64,000 bases of DNA from Lucifuga dentata (lineage: Eukaryota; Chordata; Actinopteri; Ophidiiformes; Bythitidae): NCBI GenBank assembly GCA_014773175.1, contig VXCM01000215.1, positions 1-64,000 of the forward strand, in the 5' to 3' direction. The notes below the pieces were generated by a model. It searched no databases. It was not told the origin of the DNA and saw only the letters and a program-made list of their open reading frames with translations. Every line of letters starts with the position of its first letter. The first letter of the stretch is position 1. Position numbers and translations under genes: made by a program. Positions 13,237 to 27,810 of the stretch are shown in pieces.

Positions 13237-13661
13237 CAGTGGGGTCCAAAAGTCTGAGACCACATCGAGAATCCGCGATGTTTTCCATGTAAACCTGGAA
13301 ATAATGAGAAAGTCTGACATCACAAGAAACTCTTTAGAACATTGTCAAATCATACTGCAATAACGATAATTTGGCTCATCAGGTTTTGCACAGACTTGTG
13401 GAGTCCATGCCAGCTGGAGTGATGGTGTCATTAGAGCAAAAAAAAAAAAAAAAAAAAANAAAAGGGGGGCGGGGGGTGGCGGCATACCAAAGACTAAGAA
13501 CTAAAATATTCTGAAATACATGCACTTATTTCAGAGATTCAACTTTTCACTCAAATTGTTTAGATGATATTATCATTTGTAATGAAAAATCTTGTTTAAA
13601 TTCAAAAAGAATCCAAAATAGAAGCATTTTCACAGTGGTCTCAGACTTTTGGACCCCACTG
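13237..13661. mobile_element. MITE-like element, 27-bp perfect terminal inverted repeats
   Basis: Bases 13,237-13,263 (starting CAGTGGGGTCCAAAAGTC) are the exact reverse complement of 13,635-13,661. The element is about 425 bp, has no coding frame, and is preceded by TA, with CA (one change from TA) after it. Ends of the form CAGTGGGGTCC with a TA target fit a non-autonomous Tc1/mariner-type transposon. A poly-A tract with an N at 13,459 interrupts it, so the internal length is uncertain. Confidence 0.85.
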
Positions 13662-13922
13662 CATGTACTCTATATGCTCTTTAAATGTTTCATATGTATT
13701 TATATAAATACCCTGAAAAGTCTTTAAGGTATAGAAATGTCCACAATATACATCTGTGATTTCCTTTTGTTACTTCACTAAGGAGATTATGCTTTTACCT
13801 GCTTCTGCGTTTGCCTATTTGCAGAATTACTCAAAAACTACTGAGCCAGCACGGGGCATTGAGAAGGATTCATGAAATTTTGGTGTTGATCCAGATCTGG
13901 ATTTCTTAACAGTGTTTTCAAT

Positions 13923-13957
<35 letters not shown>

Positions 13958-16900
13958 GTCAATTTCTTCAAAAGTAATACACCAACCTCAATGGGGGAAA
14001 AAAAAGAAAAACTTCAGACATATTCATCCCATGACAGGGTGCATCAATCGATGCAATTTGGTCCAGATATGGATAAGAAAATATGCTTTGACAGTGGGCA
14101 CAGTAATGTAATTGCTGTAGAGTAACAAATTGGGCAGAAACACGCAACAACCACTAATGTGTAGCTGAGATGGTTGTTTGAAAAAATATATTTAAATGTA
14201 AATTTGTAGGATTGCGTGGCATTTGAAGACATTTGGTTTTGTTTTGTTTTTTCTGTTCAATTAGACTCTCAAAAAAACCCAGGAGTTCTATGTTATATAT
14301 GTCAAGTTGTCATACAATTCGCTATTTCATCATTAAATGCTAAAAGCAAAGTGTAGAGTACAAATTATGCCTGAATGAGTGTGGTATAAGTGTAGTGAAC
14401 AAAATAGTTGGTGTTATTTTGTTTCCAGATGTCCAATTAGTGGAAAACATTATTATATAACCAGAACGTGCAGATCATATAGTTTACAGTTAAATATGTA
14501 TGAAGACCACAACAAAATTGCCTTTATGTAGTATCACATGCTTTAATAATACTACTTAATAAGGTGTATTCTCTAGATTTAACATCATACAAATTTTACT
14601 GTTAAAAACAATAAAATAATTGCAAAATATCTACTACAGCATCCACAGCGGTGTCTGGCTGCATCAGTGGAAGTAACAATTGACTTACAGTACCTTAGGA
14701 AATATAAAAAGTACCTAACTTCTTCTCAAAGAAAAACATGCATAATTCTGTGAGGTTTCACAAGCAAACCCTTTTCTGTAACTGACAGCTGCTCATATTA
14801 GATGTTGATAAGTTGAAAAGGACCACAGGAAAACATTGCTAATGGAGTCTAGCTTTACTCAAGGCAGATGTTGGACCACAAAATAGCACCAAAGCAAATT
14901 GCCTAAGTAAATCTGCTGGGCAACTTACACAGAAGGCTCCAGGGAGAAGAAACATTTTCACAAGTAATAAGCTTCATGATAAGAAATTGTGTAACACGAT
15001 GCGACATCATTGAACTGCAAATAGCACTCACATATCTGTTCCCTATCAAGAGAAGAAAGACCAAATACTGGCCAGTCGATTTTTATGTACTAAGCACACA
15101 TTCACTCCTATCCAGAAGAAGATTAAGTCACTATTATTGTTAATTAAGAATCTGTTATTTTGCAGCAAATCTTCAAACATTCTGTTGCTTTCTATCAACA
15201 ATGTTTTGATATTTTTCATGCCTCACCAGATGACAAGAAATCCAGCCCCAGACTTGGAAATCACCATGATTATTAGGCCCCGTGTTGCTGCACGTATCGT
15301 TCACTGGAAATGCATTTTCTGGGCTATATAACAATAGCTTCTACATCTGTCATATTCACTCACACATGTTTTATCAATAAATAACGATTTCACATCCATG
15401 CTCATATGATGTGAGATGAGGGCATGTACGTGCTGGCCATGGAATCTATTTTTAGATCTTGCTAGACGGTGGTCATGCCTGTTTTCCAGTCATCAATCTC
15501 ATCATGCTGACCGACAGTATCTTTCTAAAATTTAATGTGAAGACGAGGGGAATTATTGATGTGTACAAGAGAGAGAAAACAGTTTCTGTGCTGTAGATGC
15601 CTAGAACACACTGCAACAAACTCTTGAGTTCAACACCCTCATTTTACCAGATGGATTTAAGAAATTATAAATTGGTGAATTGTTCTGGAATTGTTCTTTT
15701 TTTATTGCTGTATTTTTGTCTCGGTTCTACCCTTGCCACACTTGTAAAAGAGGAAGATTACCTGCAATGTGTCAATGAGTTTAAATAAAGTTAATATATG
15801 ATCCCATCATTCATTTTGGGTGGGTAACACACACTAACAAATAGTGGCAAATCAGATAAGAGTACAAATTATCTCTTCACAGCATATAAGAGAGCAGTAT
15901 GCAATTCCTCAGCTTGGGTGAAAACATGACAATCCAACTTGGAGATACAAGGTTTTCACTGTAAAGCAACAAAGGTAAGAATATTGAGCATGAATTGTTT
16001 TTGCATAAAGAGAGTCAAGCTTTGTTGAGAGAATCTCACCTGAAGAGGCTGCAATAGTGCCTCTTCACATTGAGTGTTTATGATAATTAAGACAACTGAC
16101 ACACTTCTTTTAATCATCAGCAGCAATATGGTTTGTGGTGATGACGCTGACAAAAACCATATGGCAGCATAAGTGGCTTTCATTACAAAATGCTTTTGCA
16201 CTATGATATATATATATATATACGTATGTACTGTAAACTCCAACTCAGTTATTACCTGTCAACATGCATAAATGTTGATACTTATGTTCTATAATTTTAT
16301 TGTAGCTAATAGTGTTCTTTCTGCAATAGTGATTAATAGAGACATGACATCTTTGGTACTTCTTCAAGAAGCAGAAGGTAAGAGTGGCAGAGTTTGGATG
16401 AAGACCCTCCTTACAGTAAGATAAGAGCAAAAATCCACAGTGCCTGTTTGTCCACTCTTCATGAGAACATCCCTCTTACACTATAAAAAAAAAAAAAAGT
16501 NAAAAAAAAAAAAAAGTTTGTGCTGCCTTAAATGCATAGATGCATTGTAGGCATGTCTCTGCTCATGTGGACGTGTCTCTTCCATTGTATAGGATTGTCT
16601 TTGCACGTGTCCATTGCATTGTTGTATGATTGGATGGTGGAAGCAGGGGGAACTGAAATGGCTACTAAGGACAGGCTTCTTCTGTTGTAATAATAAATAA
16701 AAGTTACAAATACATCACAATACATTAAACTCTGAATTTACAACATCAGGTAGTGAATATCAAATAGTGAATATTGAGAGCTCATTTAAAATTATTATTA
16801 GCACATTATTAATGGATTTACACTAAATATTAACCTCACAAATATTTATGGTTAAAATTTAAGAACTTAATTTTATTCCATATAACATCTATTGGGTGAT

Positions 16901-19290
16901 AAAGATATAATTTGGTGGTGTTACACTCGATGTAGTTTAAGTTGATCTAAGAATCAAACTGCATCTTTTAATGTGCTGCAGCTTAAAGCCACATCTGTTT
17001 TCCCTGAGCACATCTCGAACATATGGACTAGCTCATAAATGTCAAGTTATTAAGTTTGTTTAATTTAATCTAGGCTTTACGTTGAATACAAAATAAGCAG
17101 TAAGTAACCAGATGCCACTACACTGTTCACATCATATAACTCACACTACACACAACCATCAAGTGCTTAGAGAATACACGTAAAGAGTTCTCAAATATAT
17201 TTCATTCATTCATATTCAGACTTACATTTTCTTTCAGTGAAGCTGACAGCTCAGTTTATATATATATATTTTTTGCCACAAGTGATTCTAGACAATTTGT
17301 TGTGTAACCCATAGCAATGGGTCAGAGGTTGGATCAGTCAACACATTTCTCTAATTCATTGCATAATCAAATGGAAATAGCTCTCTATGTGTTTGTTTTT
17401 ACTGTGCAATAGGGCCCAGATGACATCATAATCCAGTTTTGTTTGCTTGAAAGGGGTCTGGCCTTTAGTGAATGCCACCCAACAGTCTGAAAGTGTGTGT
17501 TGTCACAAGCACAGCTAGAGGAGGTTAACTGTGTTTATGACAACAGAATTATGTCCGGTCAAAGCAAAGACATGAATGATGGAATACAGAGCTGTGCTTT
17601 GACTTTTACCTGGCTGGCTTTATAGATATGCAATATTTTCCATTTTGAATAGTTTCTTCAACAGATGCAACACCTGACACCTACATGGTTCATCAGGTCA
17701 TCTCAGAAAAGCTTTATTTTCAATTTTACAGATGGAGCAACTACGCTAACACCTAATCTGCTGTTTGGAGGACAAATCATTAGTAGTGAGCCAACAAAAC
17801 ATAATGCTCAGGAGGAGACTGACAAAAAGTTAATAGAGCAAACAAATTATGGCAAATGACCTGAAGCGACAGAAAATGTAACATGTTACAGAACAAAAGA
17901 CAAGTATCAAATGAGCCTCTGCTATGTGCAAAACCTTGTAATAAGGTATGCACAAACCTATCTGTAAATGTGTGCAATCTGATAATATAACTGATTAACA
18001 GTGGTTTACAACTCTCTGTTTTTATATTATCTCTGTGTAAATTTTCTAGACAGTAAATACTGTCTTGTAATTTTAAAACACACAGAAAAAAGATAGTGGA
18101 AACAAAAGAAGTGGAACTGCTACCAGTCATCTTGACACTAAGCAGTAAGGGGATCTAAGAACTTGCTTGCACAAAAGCCTGACATATTGTTTTAATGCTT
18201 TAATGACGGTCAAGACCTTGGCCTGGTGTAGTGTTTCTATTGGAATGACTTCTGCTGGAGTTTGATTCAATGAATGGTCTTGGTTAACAATGATGTACCA
18301 CAAGATTAAATATAATGCAGTGGCCTTGTTTTCTCCTTTGGTAAATTATAGCCTGAATTACGTCTGTAGCCTGGCGTCTTAGACTGGATAAGGATCAAGA
18401 AAGGCTACTGTTGCGGAGAAACTAAATGGAGCAGGCAGAGATACATCTAAGTTGCAGGAGACACTTTTACGCTGTGTTAGACATACTTAAATACAAAATG
18501 ATTTAGAATAAAGAAGCAATGTGTTTACTCCAATGATGGCATGTTATATTTTTTGGTGATATTGCTACCTGCATCCTAATTTTATGGTTTAAAAAAAACC
18601 AAACGGTAGACTATGATGGTAAATTTGTATGAATAAAATCCCTCCACTGAATGTACTTTGTTTTTTTTTCTGATGCTGAATACACAGCATGTGAATATCA
18701 TTAGTATAATAACCATGCAATATTAGCAATTTAGGGTATTTTGAAGTGTTTGCAAAGGTATTATGGACACTTCACACACAATCAGCTTATGCTTCAAGCT
18801 TATCAGCCTTGCCCTTGCAGCTCTGGTTTCCTGCAAGCTTCAGCCCCATAATGCTGGTCAGATAATGCTCCCATCTCCAACCCACTCACCCTGCAATCCC
18901 CTCTAATGTTGGACTATCACAATTTTTGAATCTTTAATGGCTAGATGACATGTCCACAAAGGAAGTAGCCTATTTAAATATGTAGCCTATCTAGTTGTTC
19001 CTCTGGCTTCATTACCACAGCTATCTGTGCACGGCATGGGATTCATAATTCATGTTTCTCAAATATTCCCTTAGATGAGTCGAGGCATACACAGAAATCC
19101 CATTCATCATTTATGCCAACATAGGAGTATGTCTGCTGAACTGCTTCATATTATCCAAACTAGGAAAATTCATATGCACAAGTATTTATGTTTACTGGTA
19201 AATGCAGGACTTTCTTGATGAATACAAAAGTAGATCAAGGGGTGTGCAGTGCTTTGATATCACTACCCGCTGATTATTGAAGTGTTTAGA

Positions 19291-19305
19291 ATGCAAATGC
19301 AGCTG
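19291..19305. promoter_or_regulatory. Octamer ATGCAAAT next to E-box CAGCTG
   Basis: ATGCAAAT (POU-factor octamer) is followed two bases after its start-of-spacer by CAGCTG (bHLH E-box) within 15 bases. Such close pairs are common in developmental enhancers, but both motifs are short and may occur together by chance. Confidence 0.25.
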
Positions 19306-22300
19306 CCTGCTTTTGCTGTATTTACGCGTTTGGTCGCCGATAAAAGCATGTTGTGTTCACAAGCCCTCTGAGCTGTGAGTACCTTCAAACAATGTTGACC
19401 CCTCAATGACTCCTTTTATCTATGCACTTTACTGTGTATCTGTAGGAAGGTCAATTACTGCAACAATAGAGATTCTGTTGTACTTTATTAGGGATCTTAT
19501 TTCTCTAATGCCAAAGATGAGCTCTGTTCTTCCTGTTTTTGCAGAAAACACAAGCAGAAGATTTTAACACTTTTAGCACTGTTAAAATTCTCACAGCAGG
19601 GAAATCAGTAACATTGTACAAAGTGCTTTGTACATTTGAACTGAATTGAATTGAATTTAATTACTTCTAACTGTGGTTAAACTATTGATGGCAGTATGTC
19701 AGCTGGGCTGCAATTGTTGTTACATGGTAAACCTTGGCTGCTCGTGAATGAATAAAGACACAGTCCTGATGCATGTACATCTCTCTATATATCAGAAGAG
19801 GGTTTAGCACATGCAGGTGTTGATCCTTCATGTAAGATGACTTATTTCATCAGTGCCACATGATACAAACTGCATGTGATTTACATTTCAGCCATGCATG
19901 ACAGTCTTTACATGGATGTCTCTCAGATGATGGATAACATGTTTGACGAATCATTCAGCAACCCAAAGAATCATCCAAGCAGCCTTTATGTTATGTGTCA
20001 GGTTTTGATACTCAGAGTGAGCCAGCATATAAACAGGAAGAGAGACAGGTAGGGGATCAGGTAGAAATTATAACCTGTTCATGGTTGTGGGCAGTGTGTT
20101 TCTTCATATGTTACCTGTGTAATGCGAAAATGTCATGAGAACTTTAAAATGTTCATCATGCCTTGCTGTAAGGAATCATGGTGGGATCTTGTAGGAATGT
20201 TAAAAAAAAAAAAAAAAAAAAAAAGAACAAATCCGTCAGACTCAGATTTACCTTCAGAACAGAGGGATGGAGATAGATAAGATACAGACAAAGAAATTTA
20301 GAGGATGTGGTGTTGAGTTTCATGGTGGCAAATTGGTGTCGTTTCATTCAGATGCTAATAAGATATCCAAGATCAGCACTAGGACTCCCAAGTACTGTCC
20401 TGAAGGTGTGGTGTTCCTGATGCTGGTGTGGTATAAATGTTCTGCTGACAACATGCAAGTTTGACTAATACATTGCTGCATGTGAACGACACATTCAAGT
20501 GGTTAACAGATATTTTAACATCATGCATGGTCACAGAAATATCTTAAAATGTCACAATGATTTTACATATTAGATTGAAGAATTTAAAATTAAAATAAGG
20601 TGACGGTAAATTTATGATGTGCTACTTTCCAAATCCCTATAAGGATTATACGGATTATATCTTGAAATAATAAACACAGTGTTCCAAAATAACAGAAAAT
20701 AATTATTTCACAATGTTGCAATAATTGTTGCAGTATTTACCCCAGCTCTTAATTATTTCCCCTAATACACAAACTGAAGCATCTGCTTATATTTTTCTTA
20801 TATAAAGTCCAAGTCCTCCTATTCACATCCTAGCTGGGTAAATCCTATGCTTCTCATTCTGCATGTAATGCAACCCAAATAGTCAGAGTGGAATTCTTAG
20901 AAAAGCCTTAGCAGTACCCAACCCAAAATCTGTGTTGGGTAGATGATTATCTAATTTGTTGCAGATGTAATAGAATATAACCTATTTGAAGGTGTAGGAG
21001 AGCCATTACCTTATTTTTAAGTATGAAAAGTTCAGTATGAACCCTTCAATTATTTTTGAGGAGCGGGACATTCAGGTACATCTGATTTAATCTGTCTGGA
21101 GGCTGCTTGGTTTCAACAAGGCTATAATGAACAGCATACTTTGCTGATCTGAAATAATATAGTTAGCTGTGGCAAAGGTGTTTAATATCAGTAGCCTGTT
21201 AGAGCATCAAATCATTGTAGATAACTACTTTTAATGAGCCTCAGCTCCTTAGTTTCTTATCACCATCTGTAGTGATTTTAATGGATGTGTCAAACTTACA
21301 AACCAACATTTTCTACTGTTGATAACCGCTGATAAACTGCAGGCCTGTGAGACAAATAACAGGAGATGTGGGAAGAGAAAATGATGGGATAACAGAATAA
21401 AACATGTAGAATGTGTGACCATGACAAAAATCACAATCTCATCAGAATTGTTTTTTTTTTCTGAGTGTATTAGTGTTCTGTAATATTAATATGACAATAT
21501 TTTAAAAGCTATGATTTTATATTATGAGTTGGATTACATCTGGGAAAAAAAATGGGACAAATGCGATGCAGATATTTTTGTATGTACCTGCACACGAAAG
21601 TGATTACATTTGGTTCACAAAGGATTAGACATCATATTTTTTGTTCTTGTGTAAATCTCGTCAGTGTTGGCTGTGTGCCTGGTGTGTGGTTTGAGCATGT
21701 ACGGTGTGTTCAAGCTTTCAGATGGTGTGATCATCTCTCAGTGTCGACTGTCAGTGGTGACAAGAACACTATTCTGACCTCCTAACACACAACAGCACAA
21801 AGGGATCATTAGCTGGATAGACTTACAGTGACACACACACACACACACACACACACAACATTAATGTGTGAAAACCTTAACATTGGTTTTTCATGTTTTA
21901 ACCATCAGTTTTTGTAGACTGTATTTTCAGGATCAATTTTTTTTTTTTTGAAAGATTTACAAGAAAAATAAAAGCTATAGAAAAGCGAGGAATACCTCAT
22001 ACAAAGATAATTCTCAAACATTATATTTATCAGCAACTTTCACTATTTTTAATGCCTGGAAAGATAAATTATCATCATAATGCACTAAAGGTTTTCTGTC
22101 CTCTGCCTCAGTGTTCATTCTCACTTGTTTGTAAATGGGAAAACTTTATATGAATATGATAAATTCAGCTTTGACAGAAGAACTTCTCATTCTGAGCGAG
22201 CAGCTCAAACTGACAAGCCTTATCTTTAAATGTAAATATGCCACACTGCCAACACACAATAGATGGATAAAGAAGATTTTATATTGTGTCAAATATATTG

Positions 22301-23697
22301 TCATCACAATATTTTGATAAGACATGACCCTTTCTTACATTTTACCTTCAAAGCTGTTGGTTTTGATGTACTACCTTGACAGCTCATGTTTGAACAATAA
22401 AAATACAGCAAAAAAAATACAGCATGTGAATCGTCATATCTCACATCCGAGCCTTCTGCACTGCGAGTTTTAACGTTTTTTCTCAGGTGTATCATGACAG
22501 TACAGTGACTAATGGAAGGTCTGTCATTATGTGGCTCGCTGTGGGAGCCTTTGGCAGCTGGTTGATGTCATATAGAGCCAGACAATCTGATTCCTGACAC
22601 CACAACAGCTGGCTGATGTTCTCACAAAATAACAGAGTGGAACTTGAACATATAAAATAAGCTTGTGCTTAATCAGATTACCATATGGTGTCTCAGCAGT
22701 TAAATGCTCTGTCAGTTCTGGAAGAAATGCTTTCTGTATATTTGTGGAAAAACAGCAGTGAATTTACTGTACAGTATGTAAGGGCAAACATACTTTTCAG
22801 AGAAGTCTATGCTAATAAGAACACTAAAGCATTAATATAAGGCTTCAGTTGTTGCTAGAACTTCACTAAAAAACCTGATTGTTGACTTTGAATCTGATCT
22901 ATTTTTGTCTCACTAGAAGTGCTTTCTGATAATATGTGTGATTATTCTAAAATCCTTTGAAAGCTTTGATGATGATGACACTAATGTCACTGCATAGACA
23001 TGATGTACTGAAATTGCATGTGATGGATGCTGCTTTCATGCCTGGAGGATTTTTTGTTTCACAATACAATGATGCAATGCACCTATTTCAGTTTAACATT
23101 TTTTTTTTTTTTTTTTTTTTTTACAGATTGCTTGGCTTAAAATGGAAATAATGAAGCAGAACTCATTTCATAAACTGTCTGTATTTGAGACATTCATTTC
23201 TTTGCGTCATTTTTAGCTGTAAATTCAGCCACACTAAAGTAAACAGCTCTCAAAATATCTATATCTAGCTCCATTCATTTTAATGAGTCTGCACTGCAAT
23301 TCCATAGATACATACTATGACAATGACTGACACGGTGAACCAGAATCATTGCCAAGTTTGGATGATTCATCCAGGCTTTTATCTGATAAATTAAATGAGA
23401 TGGAGAAGTGATAAGTGTAAGACCAGCAAGGCAGCAAATAACTTTTCTTCTTGCTTCTTTCTCTGTCAATCTCTGTCCCTCTCTCTCTCTCTTTCTCTCA
23501 AAGCTCTTTCTCCTGTCTTGTCAGCATCCTGAGAAATGAGCTGTGTTAAAGAAAAGAAAAAAATACAGGTGTTGTTTGATGTGCTTTAAGAAAACATGTG
23601 CAGCGCTTGTCAGGAGGGAGAGGGACAACTTCCTCCCATTCCCTCAACATCATGCTTTCTTCTCTCTATTGCTTTTCAATGATTTAAATATGCACGC

Positions 23698-23710
23698 ACA
23701 CATGCACACA

Positions 23711-23754
<44 letters not shown>

Positions 23755-23757
23755 CAC
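23698..23757. repeat. (GCAC)n microsatellite
   Basis: About twelve uninterrupted CGCA units flanked by ACACA. The His/Thr/Arg-rich frame crossing it (23,543-23,818) is a by-product of the repeat. Confidence 0.9.
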
Positions 23758-25909
23758 AGTTCCCTTAATCTCTGAACAATTTTTGCTGCTTATTATGCTG
23801 CTTATGAAAAAAAACTAGCCACTGATTAGCTGTCTAATTTCAGGCACAAAAGATTAATTTGTCTCAGTCAGGTTTCATAATGTTTAAATCATGCAGGATG
23901 TAGTGAGCTGTTCGTCTCTGATTCTTTTGTATGTTTGAAAATAGCAAGACACAATTTGAATTCTGGACATAAAGCATTGTTTGCACTCCAGGTGACTCAA
24001 CATTGTAGGCGCTAATTTATGACCACCCAAGTGACTAAAAGAAATGACTGATAAGAATATGCGTGGTCAGAAAATTATACTGTTTTGCCAAATTGATGCT
24101 GGATATGGGTCTAATTCCTCAAGTGACCAATTACTAGTGACTTTTAGTGACCTCTGAACTTGTCAGAGGATCTGGTCTCAGTCTTACGCAGTGAAATGAG
24201 AATAGCGTGTGGGTCTGAGATAAATTACCGTACTCGGCTTCTATCTCAGTGCGGCTTCAATATGAAAATCTACTTAGTGTCCTGTAAAATACATTTACAT
24301 TGAACCCACTAGCGTTAATAATAGATTACAGTCATGCTTACTTTGTGTCGAGTCGGGTAGAGAAATCAAATGTACCACGTGTTCTTTCTTTTCTACATTT
24401 ATCTATATTTATGCCCTCTGTTTTTCTGTTGAGCAAACCGGAATGAGATTGTTTTGCTTGTTTGATCTAAAATTACTATGTCGCTCGACAGCCAGGAAAT
24501 GACGTAAACAGCCCATACAAAAACACTTCAAAACTACCTCCAAACACACTTCGCAACCCTATCATTTCACTGTTTGGTGGTGTGATTTTCTTTGGACTCA
24601 TGTAACCAAACATACTTATTTCATAATATTTGCAGCATGGTTCAACAACTACCCTGCAATCCTTTCTGTGACCATTTTACAGCTACAAGCTGCCATGTTT
24701 TTCAAGCACAATACTGCAGTGATCTGATTACAGTGACCTTACCATTTGTCACTGCTTCAGAGCTGATGCCATTACAGCTACTATTGAACTGCAAATCCTT
24801 TATTGTTGATTGTATAAGAATAACATTGTACGTTGCTGTTTGCACATCTTGGATAAACTCTCTGTCTTTAGGAATTTTAAATATTCTTTCCTTAAGGAGA
24901 TAGTAAAATCAATAATCCCTGTACATTTGATCCATTGTTTTATTTCAATTGAGAGCCAACTACTGGCATTTTAGTATTTAAAGAGTATTTGGCACATTGA
25001 GATAAGTGTGACTCAAGAGTTGAAAAAAGAACAAAGGTGCCAGTATCTTAAAATCACTGTCTGTCACAACACTGGAAACGCTGCCAATATTGCCTCCAAG
25101 GGAGTTCACAGTTCTGCTCTGTTCATTCCCAACAAGTCTCCTGTGAGTGAGCAAAATAAATGGCCTTCATAAAGCATCTATTCTATGCAGATAAAAATGG
25201 TTTATTTGGATCCAGGCTGTTTTCCGTACTTAAATTCATGTGATCCGTGAAGGTTTTCAGCTATTCAGGTGTAACCAGCACCAAGCAGGTCATTTCTGGC
25301 TACACAGTGCTTTGCATGTAAGCAGATCCTTTTGAAAAAGACAGCCACAGCCGCCATTGTCGTTTTTCAGTTAGCTGTTTGACAGTCAGCCAGCTACATA
25401 AGAAAAAAGGATTAAGCACCTTGAACTGTGGTTGGGAGCTGGTCAGAAACATGTTGAGTTTGATCTGTAGCCAGACATTATGGCTTAGCTCCCAAGTCCA
25501 CTCTATGGACTCACAGGGCCCAGTAAGTGAAGCCTTGGCTGTGTCCTACGAAATTAGAAAGTTAGACTCTCTTGTGGAGTTTTTCAACCTGCTCTGCAAT
25601 ACTGGAGCTCTTGTTTCAGCGTATATGTCACAGTTCATAGTATTCTAGCATTAAAAAAAGGGGATAATAGGGAAGTCTGAAATAACATTCAGCTGCAAAA
25701 ACAAGTACTTACATTTTAGTTCTATTTAAGTGTAATTATGTTGGGTTTTTTAAATATGACTTGGGCATAAAACATAATAATATATATTACACAATATAGG
25801 AATTATTGATTTCATTTACGTCTGAACCTTGCATTAAACTGTCCACAGATAATGTTCTTACCCAGGTGACATCGCATGCTGCATTTTGACTCTTTGCACA
25901 CTCATGTCC

Positions 25910-25945
25910 CAGCATGCGATCATGCACTCGCATGATCGCATGCTG
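25910..25945. repeat. Perfect 15-bp hairpin, 6-base loop
   Basis: CAGCATGCGATCATG, loop CACTCG, then the exact reverse complement. Related words (ATCGCATGCTG at 25,871 and ATCATGCG at 25,946) lie on both sides, so the arms may come from local duplication and inversion. Confidence 0.9.
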
Positions 25946-26226
25946 ATCATGCGAGGCTCAGTGTTTAGGGCCAGTATTAATAAGCTAGTGGTACGCACAC
26001 TTAGAACCAGTAACAAAGCTTCTGACCACACATCAGTTATTGTGTTCAGATCATTAAAATTCAAGTAGACCACTTAACACCAATGTGACATTGCATCTAC
26101 AAGTCTGAATGACCTCAGGATGGTGCTGCACTTCATTTCTTCAGTCTGTTTGGGATGATAATCAACCAGCAGTTTTCTCTTTGCAGTGCCCACTTTCTCT
26201 ATTTTTTTATTTCAATCTATCCAGAC

Positions 26227-26262
26227 GCATATAGATCAAACCCTTATGTTTGATCTATATGC
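26227..26262. repeat. Perfect 15-bp hairpin, 6-base loop
   Basis: GCATATAGATCAAAC, loop CCTTAT, then the exact reverse complement. It lies about 280 bp from the previous hairpin and has the same arm and loop lengths but unrelated sequence. Confidence 0.9.
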
Positions 26263-27694
26263 ATCTTTTACTACTTGCTTTGTTCTGAGGCACTTCTGTT
26301 TGTGATTAATTATTTTCATAATTCTGCAGCATGTTCACGATTCCTTTCATTGAGTTGGAAAAAAAAATCATGCAAACTAAAACTACTGTGCTTTGACTTG
26401 AAAAATCCAAGTTTTGTTTTTTGAATATTTATCAACCTTAGCCAGATAAACAAAGTCTAATCAAATATAGCAGGTCATGGCAAGCTGAGAGGTAAGATTG
26501 TTGATGTGAATGTAACCCGCCAGTCTCAGTCCCAGAGGACAGCTGCTGACTGCTGCTGTCAGTACGTGTGTGTTTGTAGTGACAGAATGTGAAGCAGGTT
26601 TGCCTTTGGTTCATCTGCAAGGAAGCCCTCTGTTGCTGAATATTTTTATTACTTCTTATACACAAACTCTTGGTAGAATAGCAACATATAAATAGCTTTG
26701 CACTGGACAAGTAGGTCTGAATGGGTGCCGAATGAATGCTGAGATGTACCTCATCAGCAATCATGAAAAAAAGATAAAACAGTGTCATATAATACATTTC
26801 ACAAACCTATATATAGGCTGCCTAAAACAATTTAACAAGCTGAAAAAAATGCAATATACAATAAAATGGACAGCTGTTAGCTAACTGCCACTGAATGATG
26901 ACAAACATGTTCAGTATTAGTGAAATGCCTACATGAATATTTGTCTCAGAACATGCAGATTCTGGGTTAAACTGTGTTTAGTGTGGTGATCCACTGCCAA
27001 AAGCATTCCTCTGCCAGCTCACTTCTTAGCCTGAACCACATTATTTCAGTCGGAAAAGTCTGATTTTTGACTGATTTCTGGCTGATCTTTAGCGTCTAGC
27101 ACTCACATCAGAATTTTTATTCCTTTCATTCAGCTCACAGCAGGGAACAATTCAGGCAGGGTGTGAAGCAGGGTTATGGGAAGGTGCTGAGGTTGCTGCA
27201 CTATGCAGAATGCTGGTGTGAATTTGTGTAACTTAAGAAGACAAGCCATAAGTACATCTTCCCTTCCACATCTGACAGATTCAAATATGTACTTAGCAAG
27301 TTGCAATGTGTGGATCATGTTCTATTTTGATGGGCGTACAAAAACATTTTAAAACAACAGACAAAAATGAAGTGATATCTGGAGAATTCTCCAACGAGGC
27401 ATTCACTCTGACGATTACGTCCTTACTGCAGACATGTAACACTGGATGTCATTTCCATGGTATCTTGGTCACTGATGCTTATCTAGAATTATATATTGTT
27501 TCCACATCCTCTACACTGGAGGGCCTAATTTTCATTTATATTGCTAGTTAATGCTGACAGTGGTCCATGATGAGGTTGGACCACCCTGACATGGCAGAAA
27601 GTCCTCACTGCTGACATGTGCACTGAGGTGACTCATCTTGGGTCAGCTTAATGTCATTTTATGGTCAAGTTGTAGTTGGTCAAGCACTGAGTGA

Positions 27695-27695
<1 letters not shown>

Positions 27696-27729
<34 letters not shown>
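27696..27729. repeat. (GT)n microsatellite
   Basis: A GT dinucleotide run just before the MITE-like element that begins at 27,811. Confidence 0.9.
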
Positions 27730-27730
<1 letters not shown>

Positions 27731-27810
27731 TGCTTCAGTGCTTGTATTTGCAGAACACTGAACATCCAGCTTTGAATTAAAATATGCCAGTTTTGCTGTG
27801 AGGGAGGAAT

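Larger units (their letters stand above)
13664..27810. other. Gene-free stretch
   Basis: No recognisable exon. It holds an (ATTT)n tract at about 13,922-13,957, an N join in poly-A at 16,501, (CA)n near 21,831-21,857, a GCAC-type microsatellite at about 23,698-23,757, two perfect 15-bp hairpins at 25,910 and 26,227, and an octamer/E-box pair at 19,291-19,305. Frames of 60-119 codons show no family pattern. The stretch could contain conserved regulatory DNA, which cannot be judged from one species. Confidence 0.6.

Noticed and set aside
12515..13292. Three overlapping plus-strand frames of 107-153 codons
   Set aside because: They overlap each other, have no family pattern, and lie antisense to the better-supported minus-strand first exon.
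15597..15788. Small plus-strand frame with a hydrophobic segment, possible micropeptide
   Set aside because: No conserved features, AT-rich codons and no promoter; frames of this size are expected by chance.
23698..23757. Regular short repeats that could suggest a CRISPR-like array
   Set aside because: A four-base microsatellite without spacers, in a vertebrate genome.
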